64,000 bases of DNA, from assembly GCA_900708905.1 (NCBI GenBank), contig CAADRB010000003.1, positions 663,479 to 727,478 of the forward strand, read 5' to 3'. Positions 28,001 through 39,169 of this stretch are shown one piece after another. The notes beneath the pieces were generated by a model that did no database searches, had not been told where the DNA came from, and was given only the letters and a program-made list of their open reading frames with translations. Made by a program: the position numbers and the translations under genes. This stretch comes from Hymenolepis diminuta. Lineage: Eukaryota; Platyhelminthes; Cestoda; Cyclophyllidea; Hymenolepididae. The first letter of the stretch is position 1, and the number at the start of each line of letters is the position of its first letter.

Positions 28001-29361
28001 AGACAGTCAATCAATTTTGCCCTCGGAAGTTCAGGATTCTGTTTCAACATCATGGGAACCATCTGAATGGAAAAACTCCTAACTTCTGCATCGATATCAT
28101 TGAACCTCGAGAGAAAAGTGGCAAACAATTCCGGATTCTTGTGATGAATAGTAGAGCTAGGTTCGGAGAAGATTCTCGTGAGCAGACGAAAAGCTCTTTT
28201 TCTCTCTCTGGCATTGCTTGATTTCAGCTTCAACTCCACACAAGGAAGAATAGGGGCAACTAAACTTTCTTGGAGTGTATGGAGAGCGTAGATGATTATG
28301 AAGGAGTGTTCACCAAGGAGGTCTTGCGATCGAACGTCATTTTCAGATTCATTCATATCCGCAGACTGTACAGCCTTCTGATCACTCAATACCAACGAGT
28401 TCTGAATCAGCTAGAATTCAGAAACATTACGACATCTAATCTCATCATACCATTTGAATAGGATATTCTAATTGGGTAGCACATCTAACGATTAAGTCCT
28501 TGATCAAGGCATGTTGAATTGGCTGAGAACTTTTAGCAGGCTCAATCAGGAATGAAAGCAAATAAGCCACGATTTCATTAGTTAAGAGAGATTTACACTG
28601 ATTTATTAGAGTGACAAGAGCATTGAGTATAAACTGCTGCACGGTTTCTTCGTCTGACCAGGCCCATATGGAAAGATTTCTGCAAGAAAATAAGTAAACT
28701 CGGAAGCAGTGATCTTACTTTGTAATTGTGAGAAGAGTTTTCAAACAATCAAGAAGACATTTTTCACCCTCATCAAGAAATCGGCACCAAGTGAATACAT
28801 CTAATTTACAACAGGTCTAATTCAAAGCCAAAATAAAACAACAAATTCACAAACTTACATATACAATTGTAAAAAGTCGGGGATAATTTACATCATGTTT
28901 GCTATGTAATTTAGCAAGTTGGATAAGGGATTCGTTTAAAAAGGAGAGGACATCATTCATACGATCTTTTGAATCTGGGAGGGTTTCAAAGGGATTTGTG
29001 GGACAGAATAATTTGAGGAGACTGCATATGGCCGCACAAACACGCAGACGAATGTCGGCATCCGGATGATGGGCGAATTGATCAGACATTAAATGCAGAA
29101 GGAGGCCAATTAGTTCTATTGGTTTTTGTGTTTGAGAGACCGAATGCTGATTGTCTTGTTCTTCCTCCACTGTCTCATCCCTAAACCCGACCTGGCGCAA
29201 CATATCACGCAGGGCAGCATTAATGTCCTAAAGAAAATGAAATCTTACAGATTGAATCATACATTAAGGCGTTTTCTAAGTTCATCTGCGCGTAAATTTC
29301 CATTAATTTCTGCACAACCATCGGGATAGAGAACTTCGGACGCATGGACCGGCAGGACCAT
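10003..29361 (-). CDS. PDS5: Sister chromatid cohesion protein PDS5 homologue (20 exons, 1639 residues)
   Basis: Exons, minus strand: 29263-29361, 28859-29227, 28719-28816, 28451-28679, 27972-28410, 26423-26678, 25684-25830, 24465-24574, 24265-24404, 21620-22012, 19296-19641, 17221-17714, 15504-15824, 15291-15427, 14170-14293, 13874-14087, 12629-12743, 12429-12555, 11340-11856, 10003-10247. All are GT-AG, total 4920 nt, in phase throughout. PDS5 is a HEAT-repeat protein that binds cohesin (SCC1) and modulates its loading, release and acetylation in the nucleus. Matches in order: YPDGCAEINGNLRADELRKRL (residues about 12-32), LPCVELKLKSSNARER and LSRFNDIDAEVRS (exon 5), IVERLFKSSIVPYNFPTKERVKS (exon 7), VKLMANWLVGL (exon 14), and YTIHLLAHDPD (exon 17, near 1320), nearly identical to vertebrate PDS5. 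The tail is Lys/Arg-rich and ends VRRSARKTK, like human PDS5B. It is longer than human PDS5A/B because of Gly/Ser- and acidic-rich inserts in exons 11, 12 and 19. Confidence 0.93.
10310..10505 (-). repeat. tRNA-derived SINE-like copy
   Basis: On the minus strand the 5' end reads TGGCGCAGCGG, a good Pol III A box, and about 35 bases on, GTGTTCAATATGC resembles a B box. A following block (GCTCGATTGCACTGGCTG) recurs at the 41.4-kb copy. It lies in the last PDS5 intron, in the same direction as the gene. It does not fold into a full tRNA. Confidence 0.65.
11340..11856 (-). other. PDS5: PDS5 exon 19: low-complexity acidic insert before the basic tail
   Basis: The exon begins with KIYMACDISLGLLLTRS, matching the end of the conserved PDS5 core, then moves into Pro/Gly/Ser-rich sequence, a short basic stretch (KSRQKRRQQQ), and a strongly acidic block containing EEEEEEAGENVETVEELQEE. 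Human PDS5B has a comparable acidic and basic disordered tail, so the arrangement is expected though the sequence is not conserved. The next exon must be read in the phase giving GLAKSSKRSEKRK; a longer open frame over it (9996-10244) is a shadow. Confidence 0.85.
12003..12230 (+). repeat. Dispersed repeat family C, copy 1
   Basis: Shares ordered blocks with 55750-56035: 'cctagttgtca' near the left end, a long T/C-rich tract, and the nearly exact 'ccagtggtccaattcaactc' near the right. It lies in a PDS5 intron. Confidence 0.5.
13600..13812 (+). repeat. tRNA-derived SINE-like copy
   Basis: Contains GATCACGGGTTTGATACTTG (B-box-like), then a body ending with 'accagagagattccatgatg' and 'aggagcgttggaaaatttag'. 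These blocks recur at 16.1 kb and 44.5 kb. An apparent open frame over it follows from repeat sequence and is not a gene. It lies in a PDS5 intron. Confidence 0.6.
14690..14975 (+). repeat. Dispersed repeat family B, copy 1
   Basis: About 285 bases align in order with 43445-43745: 'ttattcgcattc', 'cggtttttc', 'gacgtctttatg', 'cccctacccgtcatg', 'taaacgcg', 'gactcataNaanttgtctttNtatttcc'. Same orientation. A possible LTR or non-autonomous element fragment; no termini or duplications are clear. It lies in a PDS5 intron, antisense to the gene. Confidence 0.65.
16081..16300 (+). repeat. tRNA-derived SINE-like copy with cloverleaf-like head
   Basis: The first 65 bases look like a degenerate tRNA: CCGATGG pairs with CTATCGG (one G-T wobble) as an acceptor stem, TGGCGCAGAGG is an A box, TCTCT/AGAGA can form a middle stem, and GAGTTTAACTCC is a B box. 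A body of about 150 bases follows, ending near 'gggattgggaattaattctg', a block also present at the end of the 44.5-kb copy. It is not a functional tRNA: there is no normal anticodon loop or T arm. It lies in a PDS5 intron. Confidence 0.75.
17862..17985 (-). repeat. SINE-like copy (diverged)
   Basis: On the minus strand AGATTCGATTTTC is B-box-like and is preceded by 'taagaggtcaa', as in the other copies of the family. The A-box half is poor. It lies just upstream of PDS5 exon 12, in its intron. Confidence 0.4.
18535..18800 (+). repeat. LTR-like fragment related to the gypsy element at the right edge
   Basis: 'ttagaagtaggctagcaac', a 'gcatgcacgcagggtgga' block, 'ctgggagctca', 'ccattgactagatc' and 'cttcttggtccttattcc' occur in the same order in the reverse complement of 63600-63985, upstream of a gypsy gag-protease remnant. 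This suggests a solo LTR or leader fragment of the same family. The 3' part contains 'aataaa' at about 18787. It lies in a PDS5 intron, antisense. Confidence 0.6.
23501..23518. repeat. TC dinucleotide microsatellite
   Basis: Nine TC units in the large PDS5 intron between exons 9 and 10 (22013-24264), which otherwise contains no feature I recognise. Confidence 0.9.
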
Positions 29362-32300
29362 ATCTGGGATCGTTAAACTTAAATTGATGCGCACTTTAAA
29401 AAACGAAATAAACAAAAGTCAACATAATTATTTCTATTAGTAACAATGAAATATTCACTTAGATTTATTTTCATCAAGTCTAAAAGAGCATTTCTATGCT
29501 TTTATTTAGTTGTAATTTAAAGTGTACTTTATGTTTTATAAATGTGACCAATGCTTCTTGTATTGTAGCTTATTCGTATATACATAGTTTATAAAGTACC
29601 TGTAATGATACATTTTCAAACATATGCACGATCACTTGTTTTTCCTATTTCATCCATATTTTTGGGATAAGACAGCCATCGAAGTCAATGTAAAATTCGT
29701 TGACTAGTAGTTAAATTATTAAATATATCTAATCAATTCGTAGATTTTCAGGTTTTACGATTTAAATTATAATTTAATTTCAAGTTCTAGTTTCTTTTTT
29801 CTTTAATACGAATTTAGTCGAACTTATTATTCGAATTTTGTTTTCCGAAATGAATATATTCTAAACACTCGGGCCAGATTCGTTTTTTCCATAAACAGCG
29901 TAATTCCTTTCCATAATTGTAATTCACAAGGATTCCATTAGTGAAAACGCCCTAGAGCGGTTTTGTTTGATTTCCTAAACTTTACCCGTTTAAGTTACAC
30001 CGTAGTTGTAATACTGAGTAAGTCACTTTCTTCATTAATATTAATAGCTTACTTTGTTAGAGCGCTTAAAAACGGATGTCTTACCATTTTTTAATTTTTG
30101 CTCATTTTTTGCCTCGGTCTTTTAAAAAAAATTTTGGAGCTCGATAGAAATTAACTATCTTGTCTTAGCATTATTTAAAGATGCCGAATTAATTTTTACA
30201 AATAGTACATATACTGTTTCTGTTTGAATATATATAACCAGTTAAAAGCAAAGTAAAATCGGTTATTATGTAGTATAGTTACAATCATCAGTTATCTTGG
30301 AAAACCACGTCATTTAGGAGAAAACAAGAGGATTTAAATAAGCCAGAGCGGTGCCAATGTAACGACATTATTCTCTATTACAGATAGCACTTTTCTTGTA
30401 ATTATAAGTTTAATTAGACTAGGTTTCATATGTTTCAATAATATACAAGATTTTTTTCGCAATTTTCATTTTTTTCTGCTAGAAATTTAATGGTTTTATG
30501 GAATAATTGCCCATTCACTTTATTAATGATTAAAAAATTACTCCTCTTCTATCTGTAGGTGTCTTCTCTCATTAAAATTGCTACTCTAGGTACTATGGTC
30601 TGCAATTTGATAACCCTGAAATAACCTTCCACAGATCAGAACGATGTATTGCTGTTAACTGCAATTATATACTAAATTTGCTGGCTTTTCTTCTAATTCT
30701 GTAAACTCAATTAATTATTCTTTATTGGTTAATTCTTATGTGAAACATTTGATGATTGGAAATAGTTTATTCCCTGTCATTATAACACATTAAAGTCTTC
30801 TCATTGTTATATACCCTCCTAACTTCATAGATCACACTTCCCTAAATATTTCAATAATTTCAAAAGCCTTGCTTTTATTTTTAAAGAAAACTTCGCAATT
30901 GCACATACTAGATGCTTATTTGACGTTTTAAAACCATATAAAAGGAACCAAACAGTCCAGCAAGTTATCCATATTAAAAATCACTGTTGAAGTGTTTTCT
31001 TGTGGTTGGCGATCTTCATACGACTTTAAAACAGAAATTTAATTTTTTTTCTCGTGTTTGATGAAAGTTTATGGCAATCGGATTCATCGGTATTACACAG
31101 GAATTTCTTCTTTACAGTGCGTTTTACCTAACATTTACTTGGTAATAGATGACGTAATAAAGTCTATGTCGACCGCAACCACGTAGAAGGAATGAGTCAA
31201 GTCATTCATATTGCAAAATCAGTGTTGGGGTGTCGAAAATCTACCCTAATCTATTAATAAAAATAAATGAAATTTTTATACAAAATATTACATCATTAGA
31301 CATCAGTAATGTCTCGGCGTGATGATTGGCGTCTGTTTAGGCATCTATGTGTAAACAGGCACACACACATTTGTGAATACTGTAGTTGAGATCTCATTGC
31401 CAGTCGATCACTTATGATTGCCAGGTGTTGACTGACATCTGTTATCTACAGAAGACGATTTGAAAACTCCTGGTAGAGATAATTGTTAATTTTATAGATT
31501 TAGAGAGTCAAGCTTAATTTCTTAAGAAATATCGAGTTTTTGCAGATGTAGCGTTATTTTACTGAGATTAATATGATCCATTTTCTTTTAGTTGGATTAA
31601 GCGTCAAGCTCTTAAACGGTAGGCTTCTCTCAAATAATATATGTGTACATTTATTCTAATGTGCTAGGCATCAGAATTTGTATCTCATTGTTTCAAGATA
31701 ATTTTCAGTTCTTTTGAATAATAATACCAAATATTCTGGAATGATACGTTTGTAAATGTATTGTGTTAAGTTATGATTTTTAATGTATTATAATGAATAT
31801 GCTGGACATTAGTAAAATAGGAACTTATCGATGCATGATAAATTAGTAATGTGGTGTCAGAATAAATAGTTTTCAGTTATCTTTTTCTTCAAAGATATAA
31901 GTTCGGTTCGAATAGAATCTAAAATGGTGTCTTCTTTAATAATGAATAAAAGTGCATATTCTGAGTACCAACGAGAGTAACATTTATAAATCAAGTCGTT
32001 TACAAATTGAGGTTCCAAAATTTTACTTGTCATTGATATCACATGCTGAAATTATCAGTTATTGTATCGTGCAAGACACAAATAACAGCCGCATTCAAAT
32101 GGACTGTGAGAATTTATGATGTTGCGAACAAAGGAACAAATCGCAAGCTCTATTTGGGCAGTTATTTGCATATTTCAATTTTTGCAAACGATCCAACCTT
32201 TTCCTAAAAGTTGCACTTAATTATATATAATACTTGTGTACTGATGTAAATAAAAAGAATTAAAGCTGTTTAAATCCTTAATGATTTTATATAACTTGTG

Positions 32301-33621
32301 TGCTAGGTATTTACAACTAATAGTAAACCAATATTGCAGAATTCTATTGTTTCAGTAATTTATAATTTCTTGCTAAAATATATAGATGTTTGTTCTGCAT
32401 TTTTAAAATGCAATTCTTTCAATAAACGACCAGCCTCGATAATGTTGTCCCATTCCGGAATTCCAGACACTATGCAAAAATCTTTTTACCAGCAGTCGAT
32501 CACCACGCGCATCAAACGAAAAAATATCGTAAATATCATCCTTATGTTTTTGCCAATAAACTGAGGTGATTTAGTTTGTCTGTTTAATTAAAATGATATT
32601 ATACATTGTAGTATTCGGACAATGGAAGCTGTAAGGAAATAGTCTTTTGAAAAGAGTAGGGCGATTTAGTCCATGAGATTCGGGATTTATACTTTTATCT
32701 TCTCGGTTTCTAAGACTGTATGCTGCTGGTTTTTCGAGAGCTCCATTAAAGGGACTCGATTTTATCTGTTGCCAACGTTAAGTGTTGTCCCTATTTGAGT
32801 TGACTTGTGTGAGTTTTAATACAAAGTGCATCCTTAATTTCTCGTCTTTCCTATAATATACGATTTTACTTTGTCATAAGCGGTAAATTACAATTCAAAA
32901 AAGCTTAACTTTCGGCTTAACAAATCGGATAATGTGCAGAAGGATTTCAACAATTGATTTTCAAAACTCCTGTCAAATGGTGACGTAAAACTTCCCAGGA
33001 TCGCATAAATGAAATTGCTCTCGAAACTCTCGATTTTGAAGTTGTCGTGTGAATTAACATAACACCAGCACGATAAAACCCATATTTGATCAGTAAGTAA
33101 ATGCTCATGATAGAAAAAAACACATGGGCAAACCCAATCACATTTAACTTGTTCAATATTTTTATATTCACTTGCATATTATAAATGAGACCATTTTATT
33201 GCGCGTGTTAACAAGGAAACTTCGATTTTATCAAACTGAATACATCTATTTTAATTTATAAAACGAAGATTGACACACATTTTCTCCCACATAATCCGTG
33301 CAATCTAAACAGATTTCGAGTTTATTATTTAACTAAGACCCCCATATTTAGGCATAATGAATTTCACTAATTTTCACAAGTTCCTTTTCTTGTATTAAGC
33401 TATGAAATATTACAACTTTGGAACGTTATAATTTAAATTATTAACCGTTTTATTTGCATTCCATCAAAATTTAGCACCCTTTAAATGATTAACTAAAGAG
33501 TATTCGTAACCATTTTTCATCTACTTACATTTAGATGAATAGTTCAATTTCATCTTTTCGCAAAATATATATTGAAAGTAGACTTTTACCACAGACTAAT
33601 TGCATTCAATCATGACCATAA
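29362..33621. other. Intergenic region between PDS5 5' end and GCH1 3' end
   Basis: About 4.3 kb of very AT-rich sequence. It should hold the PDS5 promoter and 5' UTR (near 29362-29600) and the GCH1 3' UTR. A minus-strand AATAAA lies at 33449-33454, about 170 bases after the GCH1 stop, and is a plausible polyadenylation signal. Short open frames at 32334-32564 and 32947-33177 show no recognisable domain. I see no clear repeat copy in it. Confidence 0.6.
33449..33454 (-). terminator. Candidate GCH1 polyadenylation signal
   Basis: AATAAA on the minus strand, about 170 bases downstream of the GCH1 stop codon. In such AT-rich DNA this hexamer is common, so support is modest. Confidence 0.4.
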
Positions 33622-34491
33622 TTAATGCTTTCCGATCATTGTCATGAAATCTCGGCGTATCCTTGGGCTCTTTTCAAATTCTCCCAGCATTACACTGGTA
33701 GCCGTTGAAGCATTGACCTTTTGAACTCCCCTCATAACCATACACATATGAGCAGCTTCAATAACCACTCCAACTCCCTTTGGATTAAGAGCAGTGTCCA
33801 GCGCTTCTGCGATCTGTCTAGTCAGTCTCTCTTGAACTTGAAGCCGTCTTGAATACATATCCACAATCCTAGCAACCTTGCTCAAACCAACTACCTTGCC
33901 ATTCGGTAGGTAACCAACAGTAACTTTTCCCATAAACGGAACCATGTGGTGTTCGCACATTGAGAACATTTCAATATCTTTCACAACAACCATCTCTTCA
34001 TGATTTTCATCAAAGATAGCGTGATTGAGAACCTCTTCCAGACATTCTCCATAGCCCTTGGTAAAGTAGAGAATGGCTTTGGAAGCTCTTTCGGGAGTTT
34101 TGAGTAATCCTTCTCGATTAATATCTTCCCCAACAGAAGTCAGAATGCTTGAATAGGCATCCGCTAATCTGCTAAGGCGTTCTTTTTCAGATAAAGTTGG
34201 GTCAAAATCTCTCTGTTTGTTCACATTGTGCATCGCTATTTCAGAACCAGAAGCATCTTCCTTTTCATCAGCCATTTCAAAAGAGAAATGATTCCCCTTC
34301 TTGAGTTCAGATCCTTGATGAGAGGGAGAATTCTGACGACTGTCGTAGGGACTTACGAAGACCAAACTCTTTGAGATATCATTCCTTTGGAACTGTTCTC
34401 GACGTTCAACTGTTGTTTCCTCATTCCCAGAGTTTAAATTATCCTGACCGTCCATCATCTTTAAAACATGCGAGACTGAATAACGAAACAT
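33622..34491 (-). CDS. GCH1: GTP cyclohydrolase 1 (intronless coding region, 289 residues)
   Basis: Catalyses GTP to 7,8-dihydroneopterin triphosphate, the first step of tetrahydrobiopterin synthesis; the cofactor serves aromatic amino acid hydroxylases (serotonin, catecholamines). The core spans about residues 104-287. [13 protein letters not shown] (127-139) is a family signature. [10 protein letters not shown] holds zinc ligands Cys179 and His182, and [11 protein letters not shown] holds the third, Cys250; His181 and His248 match the family's conserved active-site histidines. The C-terminus ([13 protein letters not shown]) has normal length. Residues 1-98 form a divergent Ser/Gln/charged extension longer than the human N-terminus, with a second Met at 12. 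The whole coding region is one exon, unlike its intron-rich neighbours and unlike vertebrate GCH1. The start follows an acceptor-like TTTTAG and could be joined to a 5' UTR exon or a spliced leader. Confidence 0.95.
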   Translation of the reverse strand: MFRYSVSHVLKMMDGQDNLNSGNEETTVERREQFQRNDISKSLVFVSPYDSRQNSPSHQGSELKKGNHFSFEMADEKEDASGSEIAMHNVNKQRDFDPTLSEKERLSRLADAYSSILTSVGEDINREGLLKTPERASKAILYFTKGYGECLEEVLNHAIFDENHEEMVVVKDIEMFSMCEHHMVPFMGKVTVGYLPNGKVVGLSKVARIVDMYSRRLQVQERLTRQIAEALDTALNPKGVGVVIEAAHMCMVMRGVQKVNASTATSVMLGEFEKSPRIRRDFMTMIGKH

Positions 34492-34492
34492 G

Positions 34493-34888
34493 ACTAAAAC
34501 TAAAAAATGATGATTTATTCATTATCTGACTACAATTTGTCCCCCTTTAATCGCCCAAGCCCCCAAAATATTCAGATTAGATAACTTTCAAGAGTAACCT
34601 CGTCACTAACCACTTTTTCATATTTATTAAAAAGATTAGCACAGATAAAAAAAATATATTGAAAGATTTATTAAAATAAGGTTTTTACATAAAATGTTAC
34701 AAATTCATTTATTTATCGTTAACAGGGAATTAATTCTACCTATTATTTAAATATAAACAAAACGTTATCACTTTTTACAAAATTAATATCAAATATCAGT
34801 TCGTAATGTACTTGTTGAAACTTAAACTTACCTTTTAATCGAAACCGAAATTGTATATTAAAATAAAGATGTGAAATTTATACTCACA
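34493..34888 (-). promoter_or_regulatory. Probable GCH1 5' UTR intron with upstream short ORF
   Basis: On the minus strand a donor-like TTT|GTGAGTA lies at 34886-34888 and an acceptor-like TTTTAG ends at 34494, two bases before the GCH1 ATG. Just upstream of the donor, 34892-34921 is a ten-codon ORF (MVANDEMDA and stop), overlapped by a second ATG that stays open into the donor. If this exon is used, the mRNA would carry an upstream ORF. Another donor-like AAAAG|GTAAGT lies near 34830. The structure is inferred from splice signals only. Confidence 0.4.
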
Positions 34889-37329
34889 AATTCAAGCGTC
34901 CATCTCGTCATTGGCCACCATATTGAACCAATGAGGCATTCGTTTCTTCAACATCCAATTAAAGTTAACCTGTATTAAAGGCACTTAACCTGATTAAAAG
35001 AGGACATCCGCTTAATAGGGTTTGGGATGAGCCAAAAATTACAATGTAATAAGAAATTTGAATAGATAAACTACATTACAAAGGCTGAAATTACGGTGAA
35101 ATGGTCAATTTAGAGCTAACCTTTAAAAGTTTACCCTGGCTGAAGCTGAGATGATTAGATAGACTCAATGACCAAACCTCAGATATAAGTGCGTTTACAG
35201 ATGTATGCCTTCATTTGCTTTAAGATTAATTACAAGTTTTTCATTGAAATACGCAATTGGGAAAGTGTAAAAGAATGCAAACCTTTGCTTATGAACAGTA
35301 AAATTCGATGCTCTTTGTACTCAGAACAAAATACTCATTGCCACTCCAACTTTTGATGTTATTCACTCTTCGGAAACAGCATATTCCACTTTTATACACT
35401 TCGTAAATTTGATATTGGTAGCTATCTCATACTTGCAAGAAATATTTGACCAAATGGAATCAATCACATTTGTTCGACTTATATTTCGGCTTAGAAAAGT
35501 GGGAGCAGTAAAATGATGGATGGTATACACAGCTTATTGGACATTTCTGTGTTTGTCTGAAGTAGAAATAGGAAAATTTAACAGAACTTACTTTATTTAA
35601 ATAGCTTTTCGAGACTTCTAGCCCTCTAAAGCAGTTGCATTTGGCTCATACTCACTTGACGCGTTGTATGGCGGAATACAAAGTGAATGAAAACTCCCCG
35701 GGAATATGAAATATTTTCCCTTGAAAGACAACCATACTTTCCGATTTATTAATCATTCCAAATTTCAAAATAATATGGAACTTACTAATTGATTTATTAA
35801 AAAGCGCTAGAACAATGCACCGCCATGAATTTCGAAGAATACACATGTCTTCAGGATATTCACTACCTTATAACATATACTATTGTGTATATTTTTCTCG
35901 AAAAAAAGGACTGAAACTCCATTTTGAACAACTTAGGAAGTACCCTAAGTATTTCAAAAAATTTAATTTTATAACTAACGTGTAAAGAGTCAATCAGTTA
36001 GTGATCTGGAATAAGAGAATGTAAATGAACTGTTACAACAACGCCATACTCAGAAGATGGGGAAGTATTCTCAAAGTGAATTTGGTAATCCGAGTAAAAA
36101 AGGTAAAAATTTTTATTTTAAATAAACCATACATACTCAACTTCCGTTGCCCCTTTTACTATATACACGTGCTAGTAGACACGTAACTAGCATCGCCCGT
36201 TCTCCGCGAATTCAGGTTCTCTACAGAGTCAATAGTGTGTCGCGAAGACCTATAAAATTGATATATGAATTGGCATTTTTATTATTTTCCCTGGTAGAAC
36301 AAAAATGTAAGAGTGAGGATCATGGAATCAGGAGAACCCTGCTTTATTCTAGCTCAAGAACCTCCAGAATTGATTTTTCACCCAAGAATATCGGTCTTGC
36401 TGAAATGCATGCCCTTCAAATATTTATAAAATCACCTTTCATGCTCAGACTACCTTCATAAGATTTATTAAAGGAATTACCTAAATATTAGAAGCAGTAC
36501 GATCGTTTAATAAGAATGAAGAAGAGGGAGTAAAAAGATCAGCTGGCTATTTAAAACTCGAAAAAGAAGTCTGAATTTATCTGAATTCTGTAATCATTGA
36601 AGGTCTCCATTTATTAGATCGTTGCTTCAAGATTCTTGACTAAAACTTTCGCATTCACTGAATTAATAAATTGTAATTTAGTTGATATTTCATGCTCACA
36701 GTATTCAGAATTGATTGATCTAACTGAAACATGCCCGTTTGCTTACACTTATGCTTAGGGGTTTTTCGGATGATATTCGATTCAGATTTTATCACATTCT
36801 TAAGCGGTGGAAGTTCCATTCAATGTTTTCATAAAATTGCCCAAATTTTTCTGTTGTTGAAACAAAATCCCCGAAATTTACAAGAATACCAGAAGAAGAT
36901 AAAACGTCATTGTGATATTGGGCTATCAAAACCGCTTGTATCTCTATTAAATGTCCTTAATTCAAGGGATTAACTCGAACCCCAAAATAGATCTCATCAA
37001 AAGCTCCCATCTGCGTAGGCGTTTAAAAGTAATTGGGTTTTAATCTCACTCGCTGAAGATATTCCCTACAAATTACATGTTTTAAAATTGCTCCCTTAAA
37101 CCGTTAATCTCCAATAATAAATACCAAATTAAATAAGCATAAAAATTATTGAAAATTTTATTTGAATAGATGAAATAAAATCATTTATTAAATGGAAGAC
37201 GCAATCAAGCTTTGACTATAGATTAATCATCACCTGAACAAAGTACATCAATTCGGTTAAAGGATCATTCTTCCAGCTTCTGTAATCTTCACCATGAAAT
37301 AAGATAGGAAGAAGATAGAGAACGTGGCG

Positions 37330-37590
37330 TAAAAGTTTGCACGGAGAGAAAAAAGTATGGATACGGGAATTTTGAGTTATCGGTAGGGAAGAAATGATGC
37401 TAATATTTATATAACTTTGCATATGCCTAAGTTAATAGTAAATTTTAATTGAATTACGCAAGTGGTATTTACTACCACTCTGAATGACGACTTCTTCAAC
37501 TTTCCACATTATAATCACTTACGCCATAAATGAGCACTCTTTAATCTCGTTTCACGATGAAGAATGATTGAACTTTGTAGGATAATATCT
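37330..37590 (+). repeat. Diverged duplicated segment D, copy 1
   Basis: Blocks 'gggaattttgagttatcgg', 'gggaagaaatgatgctaatatt' (shortened here), 'aattaaattgaattacgcaa' type sequence and 'cgatgaagaatgattgaac' reappear in order, with many changes, at 38335-38560. Relationship judged by eye. Confidence 0.4.
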
Positions 37591-38334
37591 GGGAATAAAA
37601 ACATTTCTTCACAAACATTTCTGGGCTTTAAACACTTTTCTCCTGGGATCACTCTTAATGCTAGGCTTTTACTTAAATAAATAGATGGATTCCTGAATCA
37701 AGTAGTTTTGGAATCTCCAAGCCTGATATCCCGGTTTTCTCGGATATAGATGAGGGAGAGAATACTAAAGTCAGAAAAGGACAAAACGAACTTGAATAAT
37801 GACCCTGAAATATGCAGATGGGCCAGTTTCGAATATCTTCGATGCTCTGAGTAGAACTCATAAAATTCTAGGAGCCGATTTAATTACTTAGCCATTAGAT
37901 TTATCAATTACCGTTCTCTCATGTTAGAATCTGGTAACGAAGTCTTTTACAAAGCTATTTTATTGGCTAAATAGATTACAAGCCTAAACTTGAATCTAAT
38001 TTGTACATAAATAGATCGATACCTTAATGAAAGAAAAGCCTTTCATTAGGTGTTAAGTAATCTGCCTTCTTTCTCTGAGTCCGAATAGGCCACTGGAGAT
38101 ATCATTGTTATGGCTATTACTAATATTATATGATATACATTTCCTTGATATTTGAAATGCTAGTTTGAACTAATACTCTTTAAGCGGAGGATAGCATTGG
38201 ATTTGGGCCACTGACTACGGACTGGCGGAATAAGTTGGATAAGTCTTGTCAATCCATTGTTCGTCAACCTCTATAGCATTCAGAACAGAATAAATTAGCA
38301 AGGAGACAGAGAATGCAATGTAAGAGTTTATATA

Positions 38335-38560
38335 ATATGTGTAGGAGAATGTTGAGTCGTGGATGGGGAAGAAGCGGTGTTAATATTATTTATAGTTCAG
38401 TTTTCACACATGTTTATCGTAAAATTAATTAGATTATACGAAAGGAACTGACTGCTTCTTTGGCTAAAAACTCTGATTTTATTGTTTTCATTACAATTCT
38501 GACTTCTCTCCTGTTTTGTGATGAAGACTGATTAAAGTTTGAAAAGCAGTACCTCAAATT
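38335..38560 (+). repeat. Diverged duplicated segment D, copy 2
   Basis: Counterpart of 37330-37590: 'ggagaatgttgagtcgtgg', 'ggggaagaagcggtgttaat', 'attaattagattatacgaa' and 'gtgatgaagactgattaaag' in the same order and orientation. Confidence 0.4.
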
Positions 38561-39087
38561 ACTTTCTATATTGATAGTTATCCTCTCCATCTTTGTTCCA
38601 CAGAACTATTTTAGGGTAAGGCATAGCCTTAGCCATTTGGTAATTTGAATAAGATAATAACACAGGTCGAATAACGAACAAGTCACGATCTGACTGGACC
38701 GTAATGAGAACTGAGGCTGGTTATAAAGTCATACTAGCTTAAAAATAGGAAAAATGGAAATAGAAAGAAGTTCGGTTCGATCAATCTACTCAACAGGTTA
38801 ATAACAACAGCAGCTATGTCTTTGTATTGGCTAGTGCAACAGACAACTGCCAACAATACCAGTTCTCGAATTCCACTCTCTGATTGGTTGGGGAGATAGA
38901 TTATGTGTATTTTGCACATAAAACCTCGCGGGGTAGCAAACATGAAATTCAGTATTTAACCAATCAGGAGAGAGGTGTGAGTGAGATTCAGAAATGTGTG
39001 AGCCTTTGGACGTAGACACCTGCCATTAGGTGCAATGTTTGAGTAACATCGGTTTTAATAGTAATCAGTGAAGGAAATTAATAAGAA

Positions 39088-39169
39088 ATGATGCTAATTT
39101 GGATCTACTTATATTTTATTATTCTTCAGTCAATAGCAAGTGAAGCCCAGTCAGTTGGAATGTCAATCC
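39088..39169 (+). other. iGluR copy 1 exon 1: signal peptide
   Basis: Starts with two ATGs and encodes a hydrophobic stretch (LIWIYLYFIILQSIASEAQS) typical of a secretory signal, ending in phase 1 at a GTAAGT donor. Exon 1 of copy 2 (53850-53928) has the same design: short, hydrophobic, A-Q after the core, phase 1, followed by an intron of more than 1 kb. Confidence 0.8.

Larger units (their letters stand above)
34495..39087. other. Intergenic region between divergently transcribed GCH1 and iGluR copy 1
   Basis: About 4.6 kb containing the promoters of both neighbours. It holds a diverged duplicated segment (37330-37590 and 38335-38560) and several short open frames without recognisable domains (for example 36147-36461 and 36731-36973). 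No element could be named. Confidence 0.6.

Noticed and set aside
32947..33177. Minus-strand open frame downstream of GCH1
   Set aside because: Hydrophobic first half followed by basic sequence, but no family match or splice structure.
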